A stretch of 64,000 bases of DNA from Deltaproteobacteria bacterium (GTDB lineage: Bacteria > UBA10199 > GCA-002796325 > JACPFF01), in contig JACQUX010000005.1 in assembly GCA_016210045.1 (NCBI GenBank), positions 1-64,000 of the forward strand, written 5' to 3'. The position numbers were made by a program, and so were the translations under genes. This document shows, piece by piece, positions 44,401-53,400 of the stretch. The notes beneath the pieces were generated by a model that was not told where the DNA came from, did not search any database, and saw nothing but the letters and a program-made list of their open reading frames with translations. How positions within the stretch are numbered: the first letter of the stretch is position 1; each line of letters begins with the position of its first letter.

Positions 44401-45300
44401 GTGCCGGACGATCAAGTCGTTGCTGCGGTCCTGCAGCGGTTGCAGCAGCTGCCGGAGGCCCAATATGGAGGGCGGTTGTTACCGGCGGCGTATCTCCAGT
44501 TCGTCGTACATCGTTTTGTGGATAAGTTGAGGGAGCAGGTGGCTGCAGATCAGCTCATCGAGCGCGTCGTGGCGCGTGCCACTGAGTTTTTGCGCCGTTC
44601 GGACCGAATGGCATCCATTCGCACCGTGGCGGAACGAGTGGCCGCTGCAGCGCAGATGACTTGGAGCGACGCGGGATTGACCGATGTGGTCCATTGGGTG
44701 GTCGGCGAGCGACTCGTAGCCACGCTACAGGAACGGGCAGCGCAAGGGACGGAGCTGCGCGGGAATTTGGAGCCGTGGAATGCCCGCTGGTGCCGTGAGG
44801 CATTGGAGGCAAAGCTTGGGAATCCGACGGCGGCGCAGCCGGCGCCCGTTCCCGAACCGGCACCCGCTCCTAAACCCCCGGTTGTTAAGGCGGAAACTCC
44901 AGCGCCCACCTCGGTTGCGGTGCCGTCTGTTCCAACGCGACCGGCGGCAGTCCCCGCATCCGCACTGACTGTGGCCTCCCCAGCACCCGCGCCCGCGGCA
45001 GCAGCGACTCCGGCACCACGGATTGACGCCGCAGCGCTCGCTGCCAAACGCGCGCAGCGTGCACAGCTGAGTGCACGTTTTGCTGCTGCGAGTGGACGAT
45101 TGGACGCGATCGAGCGTGAGATCAACGGTAGTGCAGAGGAGTTACAGAGCGAGCTGGCCGAGGGGCGTCGGATGGTGGATGCATTAACCGCGGCCGAAAA
45201 CGGCACCGGCCTGGATGACGCCGCCGTCAAGCAGTTGGAAGGCCACCTTGACACGTTAGCAGAACTGGCGGAGTCGGCGAAGGCGGCAAAAGAGGAGTAG
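41488..45300 (+). CDS. Giant protein 2 (1270 residues), unrecognised; helical with internal repeats
   Basis: ATG 41488 has a strong SD (AAAAAGGAG) and lies 14 bases after giant gene 1. The first ~50 residues are translated mini-hairpin sequence and look foreign. Residues about 120-310 are helical with a coiled coil that resembles the same region of giant protein 1. Two copies of a ~150-residue helical module follow: one ending PHELRENNARWLAEACAVLG (about residue 530) and one ending ELRGNLEPWNARWCREALEA (about residue 1110). A Pro/Ala-rich linker (about 1115-1180) joins a C-terminal coiled coil. No signal peptide, TM segments or catalytic motif seen. Possible structural or scaffold protein; function unknown. 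Confidence 0.75.
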   Translation: MTRSRFIHPFLSTGRAFPPSASGGLRGAAKPHLAPPALSAPAERGRRFSPLGGHSSLGGVERFGALAANFTAAGGAGQAKDAGSLGAGSGSGGGVVRGNGAATVEASESVAEPPSASALLSAEQRNDLGATLLPALDALAVEVHGLLASHVVTLETLATAPEVRAAAGQHAAAAMGLDSSAEMQAGVKAAIDMMVSHLVQQYAQVAAAYERCWTVYSDWQAATQALAVNQRRIADVAAEVEGLRAAQQAVATQYADAAAAHAAEVERLALAGESYRAVADAVRDGRSALAAGAEVMTQLTGMVRVLAPDAATKLDGFQVLIAQLLDLSAPVGESVGAVAPELRTGAAEPEPPVPANETTTVGSEGAAVVGAATVGGATDPAAARTMVIQRVIGDLVRDIELRVAAASGGEFVDRPLPQGFVAALVEKVAVRPSVSRKEEAAFESDLRRTAAVEIKDRLSKRIGGWVAALSQRGLPPDQVADIVVQVMEHAYASRLRAPNPEAPHELRENNARWLAEACAVLGITAVSASSGAGAQAGDRRAAEPAVEPAPQPRHIGSGVFKLAFHLFNVRGADDKNPGGHTDADRQQLAALYDDHIYSKDKDQRDAQLEAAVVVNSAARMAVEVAVQGIRDAAARETERMAQLRAVLALMVEHARTANSYPARAAVLAMVEQVAAERAARASAGPAAGPEVAVAPASATATAEELQPAIDAVKGDATVTSLGVPDAFLSAVARRVANRRRTQTAAGGLRVGEAASAVLQSVQSSILAELVRLERATETAIAQTALREPFHAAWWALVTAWIESGKGLDHVKDTAHTWLGAAWVAARGDFRATDPLEEQIAAVYGPTYFKNMLEALREGTEGVPDDVVRGAAALAMQRTADGWESKLTRGREVVANYVKLAGDVDAMLQAEIADATLRARVQERLRQRIHGYYRNVERAFTGAGEVEAEAFKFQQFNRPILQGYVRTLRDTLVPDDQVVAAVLQRLQQLPEAQYGGRLLPAAYLQFVVHRFVDKLREQVAADQLIERVVARATEFLRRSDRMASIRTVAERVAAAAQMTWSDAGLTDVVHWVVGERLVATLQERAAQGTELRGNLEPWNARWCREALEAKLGNPTAAQPAPVPEPAPAPKPPVVKAETPAPTSVAVPSVPTRPAAVPASALTVASPAPAPAAAATPAPRIDAAALAAKRAQRAQLSARFAAASGRLDAIEREINGSAEELQSELAEGRRMVDALTAAENGTGLDDAAVKQLEGHLDTLAELAESAKAAKEE
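41530..41640. repeat. Mini-hairpin cluster inside giant gene 2
   Basis: Several short stems occur in a row, such as TCCGCC-TCC-GGCGGA (about 41546-41560), GCGGC-AAA-GCCGC (about 41570-41582) and CCCGCTGAGCGGG (about 41618-41630). They resemble the cluster at 6401-6627 and are translated at the N-terminus of the giant protein. Confidence 0.5.
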
Positions 45301-45546
45301 TAGAGCATCCAGATTGCATTGCTGAGTCACATGCCCCGGCAGGAGCGAGAGGGGAGTTCCGCGGGCCGTTCGCCTCGCGTTACGGCGCTCGGCTTACTGA
45401 GACCTCGCTCGGTCGGGCTTCAACACCATAGATCTCCCTCGCTCAGGCTCGCCCGGCCCTCGGAACGAGCACTGACAACGGCAGTGTGGAATGCGCCGCA
45501 GGACCCGTACTTCTTCATCAATATTGCAAACACGCACTGGCAGTAG
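45301..45546. other. Intergenic region with hairpin-like sequence
   Basis: Between giant gene 2 and the convergent nucleotidyltransferase gene. It contains further GC-rich inverted segments around TCGCCTCGCG, CTCGCTCGGTCGGG and CTCGCTCAGGCTCGCCCGG (about 45368-45465). No protein with family resemblance was found, although a 75-codon frame exists. It may act as a terminator for both genes. Confidence 0.4.
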
Positions 45547-46065
45547 TCACGCCTTTCCCAGCAGTTCTTCCAGTGCGTACAGTGTTTTCTGCGGGAAACG
45601 CTTGAGGGGATAATATGGGGCGATGACTTTCACGGCGTCGGCGTAGCGCGTGATATTCAAATGGCGCAGCAGATAGCGGACGTCGTCCAGGTCGTGGAAC
45701 TCTTCGCCGATCCGCATACTCAGGCATTTCATCGCCAATAAATAATCGGGTCGGGCCGCAAAGATTTTCAAATGGCTCAGTGCGAGATACGGCGCGAACG
45801 TGCCACGCGCGCTGCAATAGCCTTTGACCGCATCGTTCAGCCAAGATGGATCGACGTGGGCGCGTTGCGCGACTTTGGCGGCGGCCTTGCGCAATTGCGC
45901 CGTCGGTTGAAAGAGTGCGTCGATGTCTTGTGTGGCGGGGCGCGCCTGATACACGAGACACATGACGGCGCCGCCGACCAGATAGACTTCGCCGTGGACG
46001 GACTGGCGTTGTAATTCCTCGTTGAGCAATGCAAACAGCCGCAGGATGTCGGTTTCACGCAGCAT
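45547..46065 (-). CDS. Nucleotidyltransferase-like protein (DUF6036/AbiEii-like)
   Basis: A 172-residue protein whose N-terminal part has the nucleotidyltransferase pattern YLVGGAVMCLVYQARPATQD, then IDALF (GG...D-x-D), followed by helices around LALSHLKIFAARPDYLLAMK and FHDLDDVRYLLRHL. Such proteins occur as one half of toxin-antitoxin-like pairs. It starts 15 bases after the stop of the upstream RHH-like gene, so the two are one unit. Confidence 0.72.
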   Translation of the reverse strand: MLRETDILRLFALLNEELQRQSVHGEVYLVGGAVMCLVYQARPATQDIDALFQPTAQLRKAAAKVAQRAHVDPSWLNDAVKGYCSARGTFAPYLALSHLKIFAARPDYLLAMKCLSMRIGEEFHDLDDVRYLLRHLNITRYADAVKVIAPYYPLKRFPQKTLYALEELLGKA

Positions 46066-46080
46066 TGGCTCCCTCCCAGA

Positions 46081-46578
46081 CTACACACGATCGCCGATCG
46101 TGGCGTCGATAAAAATGTTCCGATTCCGAAACGGCGGCGGTGCGGACACCAACAAGAGCGGGCGTACCGACAAGAGGTCGGTGCCGAAGACCGGCTGCGC
46201 CAGTGGCGCGATGTCGGCGACCCACGGTGGCGGCACGACGCCGCAGCGATGCGCGGCGCATTCGACCATCGCGGCGACATAGTTGGCGAGATATGGCGAC
46301 ACGCCGCGCGGCTGCGCCGTTGCCAATGCGGACGCGAATGCGCTCGCGGGGAGCGCCGTGAGGTAATCGTTGATTGCGGCGAGCGCAAAGCGCGCGTCGG
46401 CCGCGGTCTCCAAGGCGCGGAGGCGTTGCGACCACTGCTGCGGGCGCGGCGGCAGAAGCTGCGACAAGACCCAGGCCGACATGTCCATCCCGGCCCGCTT
46501 CGCCAGCGCGCGAATCGCAGTCTTCTGCTGCGGATCGACGCGGATCTGCATCCAGGTGTTTTTCGACGGCGTGGTCAT
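46081..46578 (-). CDS. Partner of the nucleotidyltransferase, with ribbon-helix-helix-like N-terminus
   Basis: A 165-residue protein. The start NTWMQIRVDPQQKTAIRALA, then KRAGMDMSAWVLSQLL, looks like a ribbon-helix-helix DNA-binding domain as in many antitoxins. The remainder (AAINDYLTALPASAFASALA, YVAAMVECAAHRCGV, PPPFRNRNIFIDATIGDRV) is a conserved-looking domain that I cannot name. It is the first gene of a two-gene unit with the nucleotidyltransferase, which suggests a toxin-antitoxin or addiction role. Confidence 0.65.
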   Translation of the reverse strand: MTTPSKNTWMQIRVDPQQKTAIRALAKRAGMDMSAWVLSQLLPPRPQQWSQRLRALETAADARFALAAINDYLTALPASAFASALATAQPRGVSPYLANYVAAMVECAAHRCGVVPPPWVADIAPLAQPVFGTDLLSVRPLLLVSAPPPFRNRNIFIDATIGDRV

Positions 46579-46654
46579 AGCCTCAGTGTAGGGAGTTGGA
46601 TGGGAATGTCAATACGGCTGTATTGACAGTGCGATCTCTAGAGCACTCCTTTCT

Positions 46655-46996
46655 CTAAGGCTTACGCAAGCGGCGGATGATTTTTTTCGTGAGCTCGTAT
46701 ACGTCGCGCTTATCGCCGGCCTTGCGGATGCCGAGCGAGAGGATCGTGACGACGCGGCGCGCCGCATCCACCCGATAGATGATGCGGAAACGATTGCCGA
46801 GACAATGGTGGCTGAGCAGTCCCTGCAGTTCGCCACGCAGCGGGGCGCCTTTCCGTTGCGGGTCAGTGGCAAGCGTTTCGATATGATCAAGCAGCTTGGC
46901 GGCAATACGGCGGTCTCGTAGCGCCATGCTGTTGATCAACGCGCTGGCTTCGGCAGTGAGGACAACCTGGCAAGGGACATCCGGCATCGTGGTCAT
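46655..46996 (-). CDS. RelE/ParE-family toxin
   Basis: A 113-residue protein with the RelE-like fold: LTAEASALINSMALRDRRIA, LATDPQRKGAPLRGELQGLL, then NRFRIIYRVDAARRVVTILSLGIRK and a basic C-terminus (KIIRRLRKP). RelE toxins cleave mRNA at the ribosome; ParE relatives poison gyrase. The conserved basic and aromatic residues (R in NRFRIIYRV) fit either. The start overlaps the antitoxin stop by four bases. Confidence 0.82.
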   Translation of the reverse strand: MTTMPDVPCQVVLTAEASALINSMALRDRRIAAKLLDHIETLATDPQRKGAPLRGELQGLLSHHCLGNRFRIIYRVDAARRVVTILSLGIRKAGDKRDVYELTKKIIRRLRKP

Positions 46997-47262
46997 AACC
47001 GTAATTGTTTACGCACCGCCTTCAGCGACTTGACTCGTCCGCGCCGGGCGTCTTCCAGGCCTCGTTCGATCGAGGCCATCAGCGCGGCATCGGCGGTGAT
47101 GGCCATGGTTTCCTGCATGTGTTCATAGGTTTCAATGGGGAGGATCACCAGGACGTTTGTCCCGCGCCGCGTGACTGTGACGACGGCCGGTTGTTTGGTC
47201 AAGGTGTCGGCCAAACCCAACAATTGTTGCCGGGCCTGGGTGATGGTTAAGGTTTTGTCCAT
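46993..47262 (-). CDS. Phd/YefM-family antitoxin
   Basis: An 89-residue protein with the Phd/YefM pattern: TITQARQQLLGLADTLTKQP, then VVTVTRRGTNVLVILPIETYEHMQ. The C-terminal 25 residues (ERGLEDARRGRVKSLKAVRK) are the toxin-binding tail. It overlaps the RelE toxin gene by four bases and follows a perfect 27-base palindromic operator, so it should repress its own operon. Confidence 0.88.
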   Translation of the reverse strand: MDKTLTITQARQQLLGLADTLTKQPAVVTVTRRGTNVLVILPIETYEHMQETMAITADAALMASIERGLEDARRGRVKSLKAVRKQLRL

Positions 47263-47272
47263 GATGCCTCCT

Positions 47273-47299
47273 CAAAGTGTACATATTATGTACACTTTG
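47273..47299. promoter_or_regulatory. Perfect palindromic operator of the Phd/RelE operon
   Basis: Two 12-base arms, CAAAGTGTACAT and ATGTACACTTTG, surround ATT. The site lies 11 bases upstream of the antitoxin start and contains a TATTATG-like -10 element, as expected for antitoxin autorepression. Confidence 0.75.
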
Positions 47300-47349
47300 A
47301 TGGACATTTTGTAAAGAGATGTTGCGGTCCATTGCCGAGGCCGGTTCGG

Positions 47350-47396
47350 CCCCTCACCCGACGCTGCGCGCCACCCTCTCCCCGTCGGGGCGAGGG
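47350..47396. repeat. CTCTCCCC REP-type repeat, variant copy
   Basis: CCCCTCACCCGACG, then CCACCCTCTCCCCGTCGGGGCG and AGGGG. It is a longer variant of the copy at 25.9 kb and lies between the antitoxin operon and giant gene 3. Confidence 0.65.
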
Positions 47397-47459
47397 GAAA
47401 ATAAGGAAATCAGGTCTATGCAGGCAACTCTTTCCGTGGCCTGCCGATAGAAGAGGGGT

Positions 47460-50400
47460 ATGAAAGTCATTCGAGGCTCAAGACCCCGCCCTCCCAGCAT
47501 GGCCTGCCGGCAGCAGGCCATGCTGAAAGTCGAGGGACGAAGGGGCGCCGATTCAATGAGTTGCGCCGTTGGGGGGCGCGCGGCGGGTGGGCAGAGTGCC
47601 GCCGCGTTTCACCATGCGCCGTTGGGGATGGCGAGTCCGTTCGCGCCGTGGCGGCAGGCGGATTCGATTTGCTACGTGACGTCGGGGGATCGGCCGGGGG
47701 GCGACGATCCCGTCGCTTCGGCCGCACGGTCACTGTTGACACTGAGCGATCCGACGACGCTCGGCGGGATCGGGAATGCACTCACCCATTTCGCGCGCGA
47801 TCAGCCGGACGCGCGGCGGCATCTGGTGGCGCTGCGGTTGCGGGCGGGGCGGGCGTATCCGGAATTGCTCGCGACGCTACACACAGCGGCGCTGAAGACG
47901 GTGCGTGGCGACGGCGAGACGCGTTTGCCGTGGGCGGCGACGATTACGATCGGCGACCATGCGGGGAACGAACTGCTTCGCTACGAACCGGGGAATGGGG
48001 TGTGGCCGCATCATTTTGTCTTCACGGTGGCCGGACCGAAACAGGCCGCGACGAATCTGAAACAGAGAATTACGGAAGTGCGCGCGCAATGGACGGAAGC
48101 CGTCGCCGACGAATTGGTGGAGTTGCGGCTCGGCTGCGCGCCGGCGGAGTTGAACGCGCATATGCGAGGGAAATTGGTGAGCGAGTGCGCGGCGGGGTTG
48201 GAGGTGTTGCGGGCGCGCGGATTTCGGAACGTGCTCGTTCGGGCGGGGATTGAGACGCTGGGGGCAGTGCGTGACGGGGAGGTCGTGGGGGCGGAGCGAG
48301 CTATAATAGATGCGTTCTCCCCCTCACCCCGACCCTCTCCCCAACGGGAGAGGGGGGCGCTTGGGCCTGATCGGGTGACCGCTGCGGATTTTGTGACGCC
48401 GCTGCCGATCGACGGGCTGGGCGGTCCGCATCTGATCCCGACGATGCCGCAGATGGCGCGGGACCGGGCAACCGCGTTGGCGGAGGTCCCGTATCGGACA
48501 ACCGACATCCTCGCACTCCCGAGTTGGGGGGAATTTTCCGCCGCGACGCCGTTCGCGATCCGGACGTTACAGGGACACGACGGTATTCCAGATTTGACGG
48601 CGATCTGCGCGGACGCGACATGCCCGTTGTCGATCCGGGCGATCGGTCTCCCAGTGCCCCGGGCGTTTGCGGCGTTGTGTGACGCGGCTTTGCCGGTGTC
48701 GTGCGCGCTGCATACCAACACCAATGGCAGCTACATTCGGTACCTGCGTCCGGACGTTGGCGTGTTCGGACATGAGTTCACGCTGCCGACCGTGTTGGTC
48801 GGGCCGATCGTTGCCGCGCTGTGCCGGTTGGCCATGCTGGATCCGGCCCGCGCGCGGGTACTGCAACAATCGCCATTGGCGATCACATTGATGCAATTCG
48901 CCTCGGTGCCCACGTCTCGTTTCATCGACTGGCTCGATGACGTGTTGCGCTTGTTGCGCGAGCGCGGATTCGCGCAGGTCGTGGTGCGGGACCGCAGCGG
49001 ACACGTGTTGGCGGCGAGCGATCGTGTGACGGCAGTCCCGCCGCAATGGGCGGGGATGGAACTGCCGGCTGTCGCTGCATTGCCCGATCCCGTTCCGGGA
49101 CAGGGCGGGCAGCCGCTGCGGATGCGGGGCGATGGCGTGCCGGTCGACACACTCATCGCGCAGCTCCATGCGTGGCTGCGAATGACGGAGCGTTCCTTTC
49201 CGGTGGAGGTCTGCTTCGCGACGCCCACACTCTCTGAGTCGTTGATCGCGGCAGTGCGCGCGATGCAGCGGGAGTATGGCGCCGCGCGGCTCCCGCGGGT
49301 AGCCGTAGTGACGCCGCTGGAACAGTGGGAGATCGGCGAATGGGGGACGTTGAGCCAGTGGTCGGTCGCGCTGCGTACCGTCGCGGCCGCACGAGGGTTG
49401 GCGCTGTCGCGGACCGATCTGGAAGAAATGATTTCCATGTTGCGCCTGTTCGGGGCCGAGGCGCTGTGGAGCGAGGATCACGCGCGGTCGCGCGTCGGGC
49501 CGACGGCGGTGCCGGTCGCGATCGATCCGGCGGTGTCCCATGCGCTGGCGCTGAATCGTGCCGCACGGGTGTTCGCGGTGCGGATTGGCGGCGGCGAGTC
49601 GGGCGTGTCGGCGGGGCAATATCTCCCCTATGCGGATCTGTTTGCCGGTTTGGCGGAACAGGGCTGGGCGCCGTATTTGCTCGGCCCGCCGGACGCGGCG
49701 GCGCAGAGCGCGGCGCATGAAGGTCATATGTTCGCCGGGGTGCGGGGGTCGGCTCGTCCGCCGTTGCACTGTCTGGTGCGCTTGGGCGCTGGCGCAGATC
49801 TGGTGGTGCGACACTTGCCGCTGTTCGAACGGGTCTGGCGGATGGCCCGCGCGGCGGCGCGGGACGCAGCCCGATTCGATCGGAGTTTCGCGAGTCCTGG
49901 CCGTCCGGATTGGACATTGCCCCGCGAGGCGGAGTTGACGTTGCTCCGTTGTTTTTGCGTGACGATGGCGTTGGCGGAGTTGCGTCGCCCAAGCGATGCG
50001 CTGCTGGAGGAAGCGTGGAACGCGGTCGGCAGGATTGCGGACTTGGGGCTTGACGCGTCCGAGAATGATCCGGCCGCTCCCTGCTGTTCACTTCAGCATC
50101 CTTGGGGGGGCGCGATACAAACGATCCGAACTGCGTTGCGAGCGGCGCGGGGTGTGAATTTCCCGATCGCGCGGCCGGAGGATTTGGCTCCGACGGAATT
50201 CGTCGAGGCCGGACGGGTGCCAACAACGATTCCGGTCGGCGCGACGCCGTTTCTGCGTGCGTCCGAACAGGGGCGAGGCACAGAATCGACCCTCGCGGGG
50301 TCGGCTGCGGAGCAATGCGCGGCGTTGCGAACTCAGCTCGCGGCGTTGACTACTGGGAGTGTGCCGCAGGTCACTTTTTTTGCCAGGGCGGTGGCCGCAG

Positions 50401-53400
50401 TAGAAATTTTTCCCTTGCTGAGCGATCCGGCGCTCTCCGGTTCGATTGAGATCGTGGGCCAGCACGTCGGCGTGTCGCGAGCCCCCCTCGCGGCGGGTGG
50501 GTATGGTCTCGATATCAGCAGTGGGTTGGATATGCTCGGCCGCAACATCGAGGAGCTGTTGAGCGCGGCGGAACGCGGTCCGGCGCGCACTTTGCGCGAA
50601 CTGCCGATCAGTATCACGCTGCTCCGCTCGGCGCCGCTGATCACGCGCGGCATCCAGCACTATTTGGAAGACGCGCTGTGGCGCTTGCAACGCGCGGGAT
50701 ATCGGGCCGTCGTGGTGCGTGACAATTTGGGCGATGTGATTGCTGCGACCGACGCGTTGCCGGACGACGTGCGCGCGCGCCTGGAGGCGCCGCTGTTCAC
50801 GTGCCCGGCGGATGCGGATGCGATGGCTGCGGCGGACGAGGCGGCGTGGCAAGACTTCTTGACCGCGTGCGATCCCGACCGCGTGCCGCGGACGCGGATG
50901 ACGCGCGATCGCTATTTGCGCGTTAACGATCGCGTGGCGGTGCAAGTGTTGGTCGATCCGGAGCTGGGTGTGCCGCGTGGCGTGGTGATCGACGGGGCCG
51001 CAGTGCCCGATGATTGGCTCGTCGCGTGGTTGTTGGCGTTGACGGACGGCGGAAACCGAGAAGCCGCGTGGTTGCGTAGCTGCCCGATCGAGCTGCATTG
51101 GCGCGATCAGGAGGTGCCTGCAGCGCTGCTCCCACTGCTTCCCTCCCTCGATGCGATGGGCGTGGCGGGCTCTCTGTACGGGCTGCGGATCGTGACCTCC
51201 TGCGCTGAGTACTTTTTTGCGACGACGGAAGTCCTGGAACGGTACCTCGAAGCCTATTTGGCGGTGGTACGGCGGCAGCTGCAGTGTGTCTCGAGCGATG
51301 AAGAGCTGTGGATGGGGAAGACGATCTTGCTCCAACTGATCATGGGCCGTACTGGGGATATTCCATTATCGCCGAAGCACAACATAGAAAGTGGCTTGCG
51401 GGCACTGAGCATGCAGCGGCAGCAGGAAGAGCGGATGCGGCGCGGGTACGTGGAGCGGGGCTATGCCCTGTTGCCGCTCCCGCTCCTCTTTGAAATGGTG
51501 ATGCGGCAGATTGTGAGCAGTCGCGTCAATTTCAAACTCATAGCGAGTCGGGGCGCGATTGCGCAACTCGATGCGGCTCGCTGGATGGCGGAAATTCCCG
51601 ATCTGGAGCGATTGTTACTTCCCGGACCAACGTTGCACCCTCTCTGGCGTGAGCCCATAGACCGCCAATGGGCCCAGCAATTCGGCGTGGCCCTCACGAC
51701 GCCCACAGTAGCGGACACGTTGCCGCCGCTGAATTTGCTGATCCAGCTGGCACATTACGGCAGTTATCGTTTCCGATCCGCGCTGTTGCCGCGCGTCTGG
51801 CCGGTGATGTTGGCGCAACAACGCGATCGGGCTCGTTACGTGGCGCAGTTTGCATTGCCCGTGGCGGACTTTGCGGAGTGGCCGCCGTTCGAGGGCGCGG
51901 TGCAGCGCGAAGCGATCAAGCTCTGTGTGACGTGCCAAGCGCTTGAAGTGGAGCGGACGTTGGAGCCGACGCCGGAGTTGATTGCCCGCGGGTTTGCGGC
52001 GGTCGCAGCGGAGATCGAGGCCACGACCGACGCGGAATGGGCGCAGTGGAATACGGACGACGCGGCGAAGCCGCCGAACTGGTCGCTGCAACGGCCGGAA
52101 GGCCGGGCGCTGGCCGCCGCGCGCGCGGTGGTGCGGGGGGAAGATCCGCCGCGGTTCGAACGCGCGAGCGAATCCGCGCTCGCGGCGCTGCCGTTGCCGC
52201 CGGGGTTTGAACTGGCGGACGTGGCGGTGCGGGATGTGCCGCTGCAATCGGTCACGACACGGATCCCGCGGCTGCCGCCGCTGTCATTATTCTCACCCGG
52301 CGTCGGTGCGCGGATCTGGACAATTGAGTCACGCTCCGGAGCCGCACTGACGGTCGCCGGGGTGTTGCGCAAGATTCTGGAATTACAGGTCGAGGGAAAC
52401 GCGGTGTTGATTGGGGGCATCGAGTTGTCCCGGTCCGATATCCTGCGCGTGCTGGCAATGATCGACGGGCCTGCGGCGGTAACGCTCACTTATGGATCGG
52501 CGCTGTTCGGTCGCATCCCCGACGCGACCGGACGCTGTTGGGGGTTCCGCGTCCACGCGCCGCCGCGGGCGATGGCTGCCATCATCAAGGATCTGCTGCT
52601 GATCGCAGCGGAACCGGAGGGTGCGGCCCTGCATGCGGCGCCGATAGAGTTTCTGGTTGCCGAACTGGGGGGGCCGACTGATGGCGCCTTTCAGCAATGG
52701 GCCACGACGGCCGTCCACTTCCTCCACGCCGCCGGCTATACGCAGGCGTCGGTGGTCATCAACGGCGGTCCGGTCGTGGCCGCGGCCGATGCGCTCGACC
52801 CACTCCCGTGGCCGCTGTTGCCACGCCGGCAGTTGGCGCAGCCGCCAGTGGGGACGCGGACGATGGCAGTGGCGCCGGGCCCGATTGTGATAAAAAGAGA
52901 GATGTTCGATTGGAGCCGCGAGTTGGTCAACGCGTGGCAGCGGTGCGGCGACGTGATCTTCGTCGCGGATGACAGCGTGGATGAGCTGGTGAATGCGGTC
53001 AGCATGGTCCTGTCGTTGGCGCGGAGTGAACGGTCGGGCGGAACGCGGCGCGGCGATGTGTATGTCCGTGCCGGGGCGGAGATCGTGTGCCATCTGTCCA
53101 CCGATCCGCAGACCGGGACGTTTCAATACATGGAGCTCCATGGCGAACGGATCCCGGCCCCGGCGCTGCTTCGACTGCTGCGAGGACGTAGCGCCACGGC
53201 CCCGACCGACGCTGCGCTCCTGACATTCTCCTTGCCGTGTCCGCTCCTCATCCATTTCGACACGCCGGCGATTCCGATCGAGGTCATCGGGCTGCTGCAG
53301 CTGCTGGAGGCGCCGCGACAGTTGCCGCCGAATGGGGCGGTGATCGTGACGACGCCGATCGGCTGCTTCGGCGTCGGCGCGGCGGCGATCGGCGAGCTGT

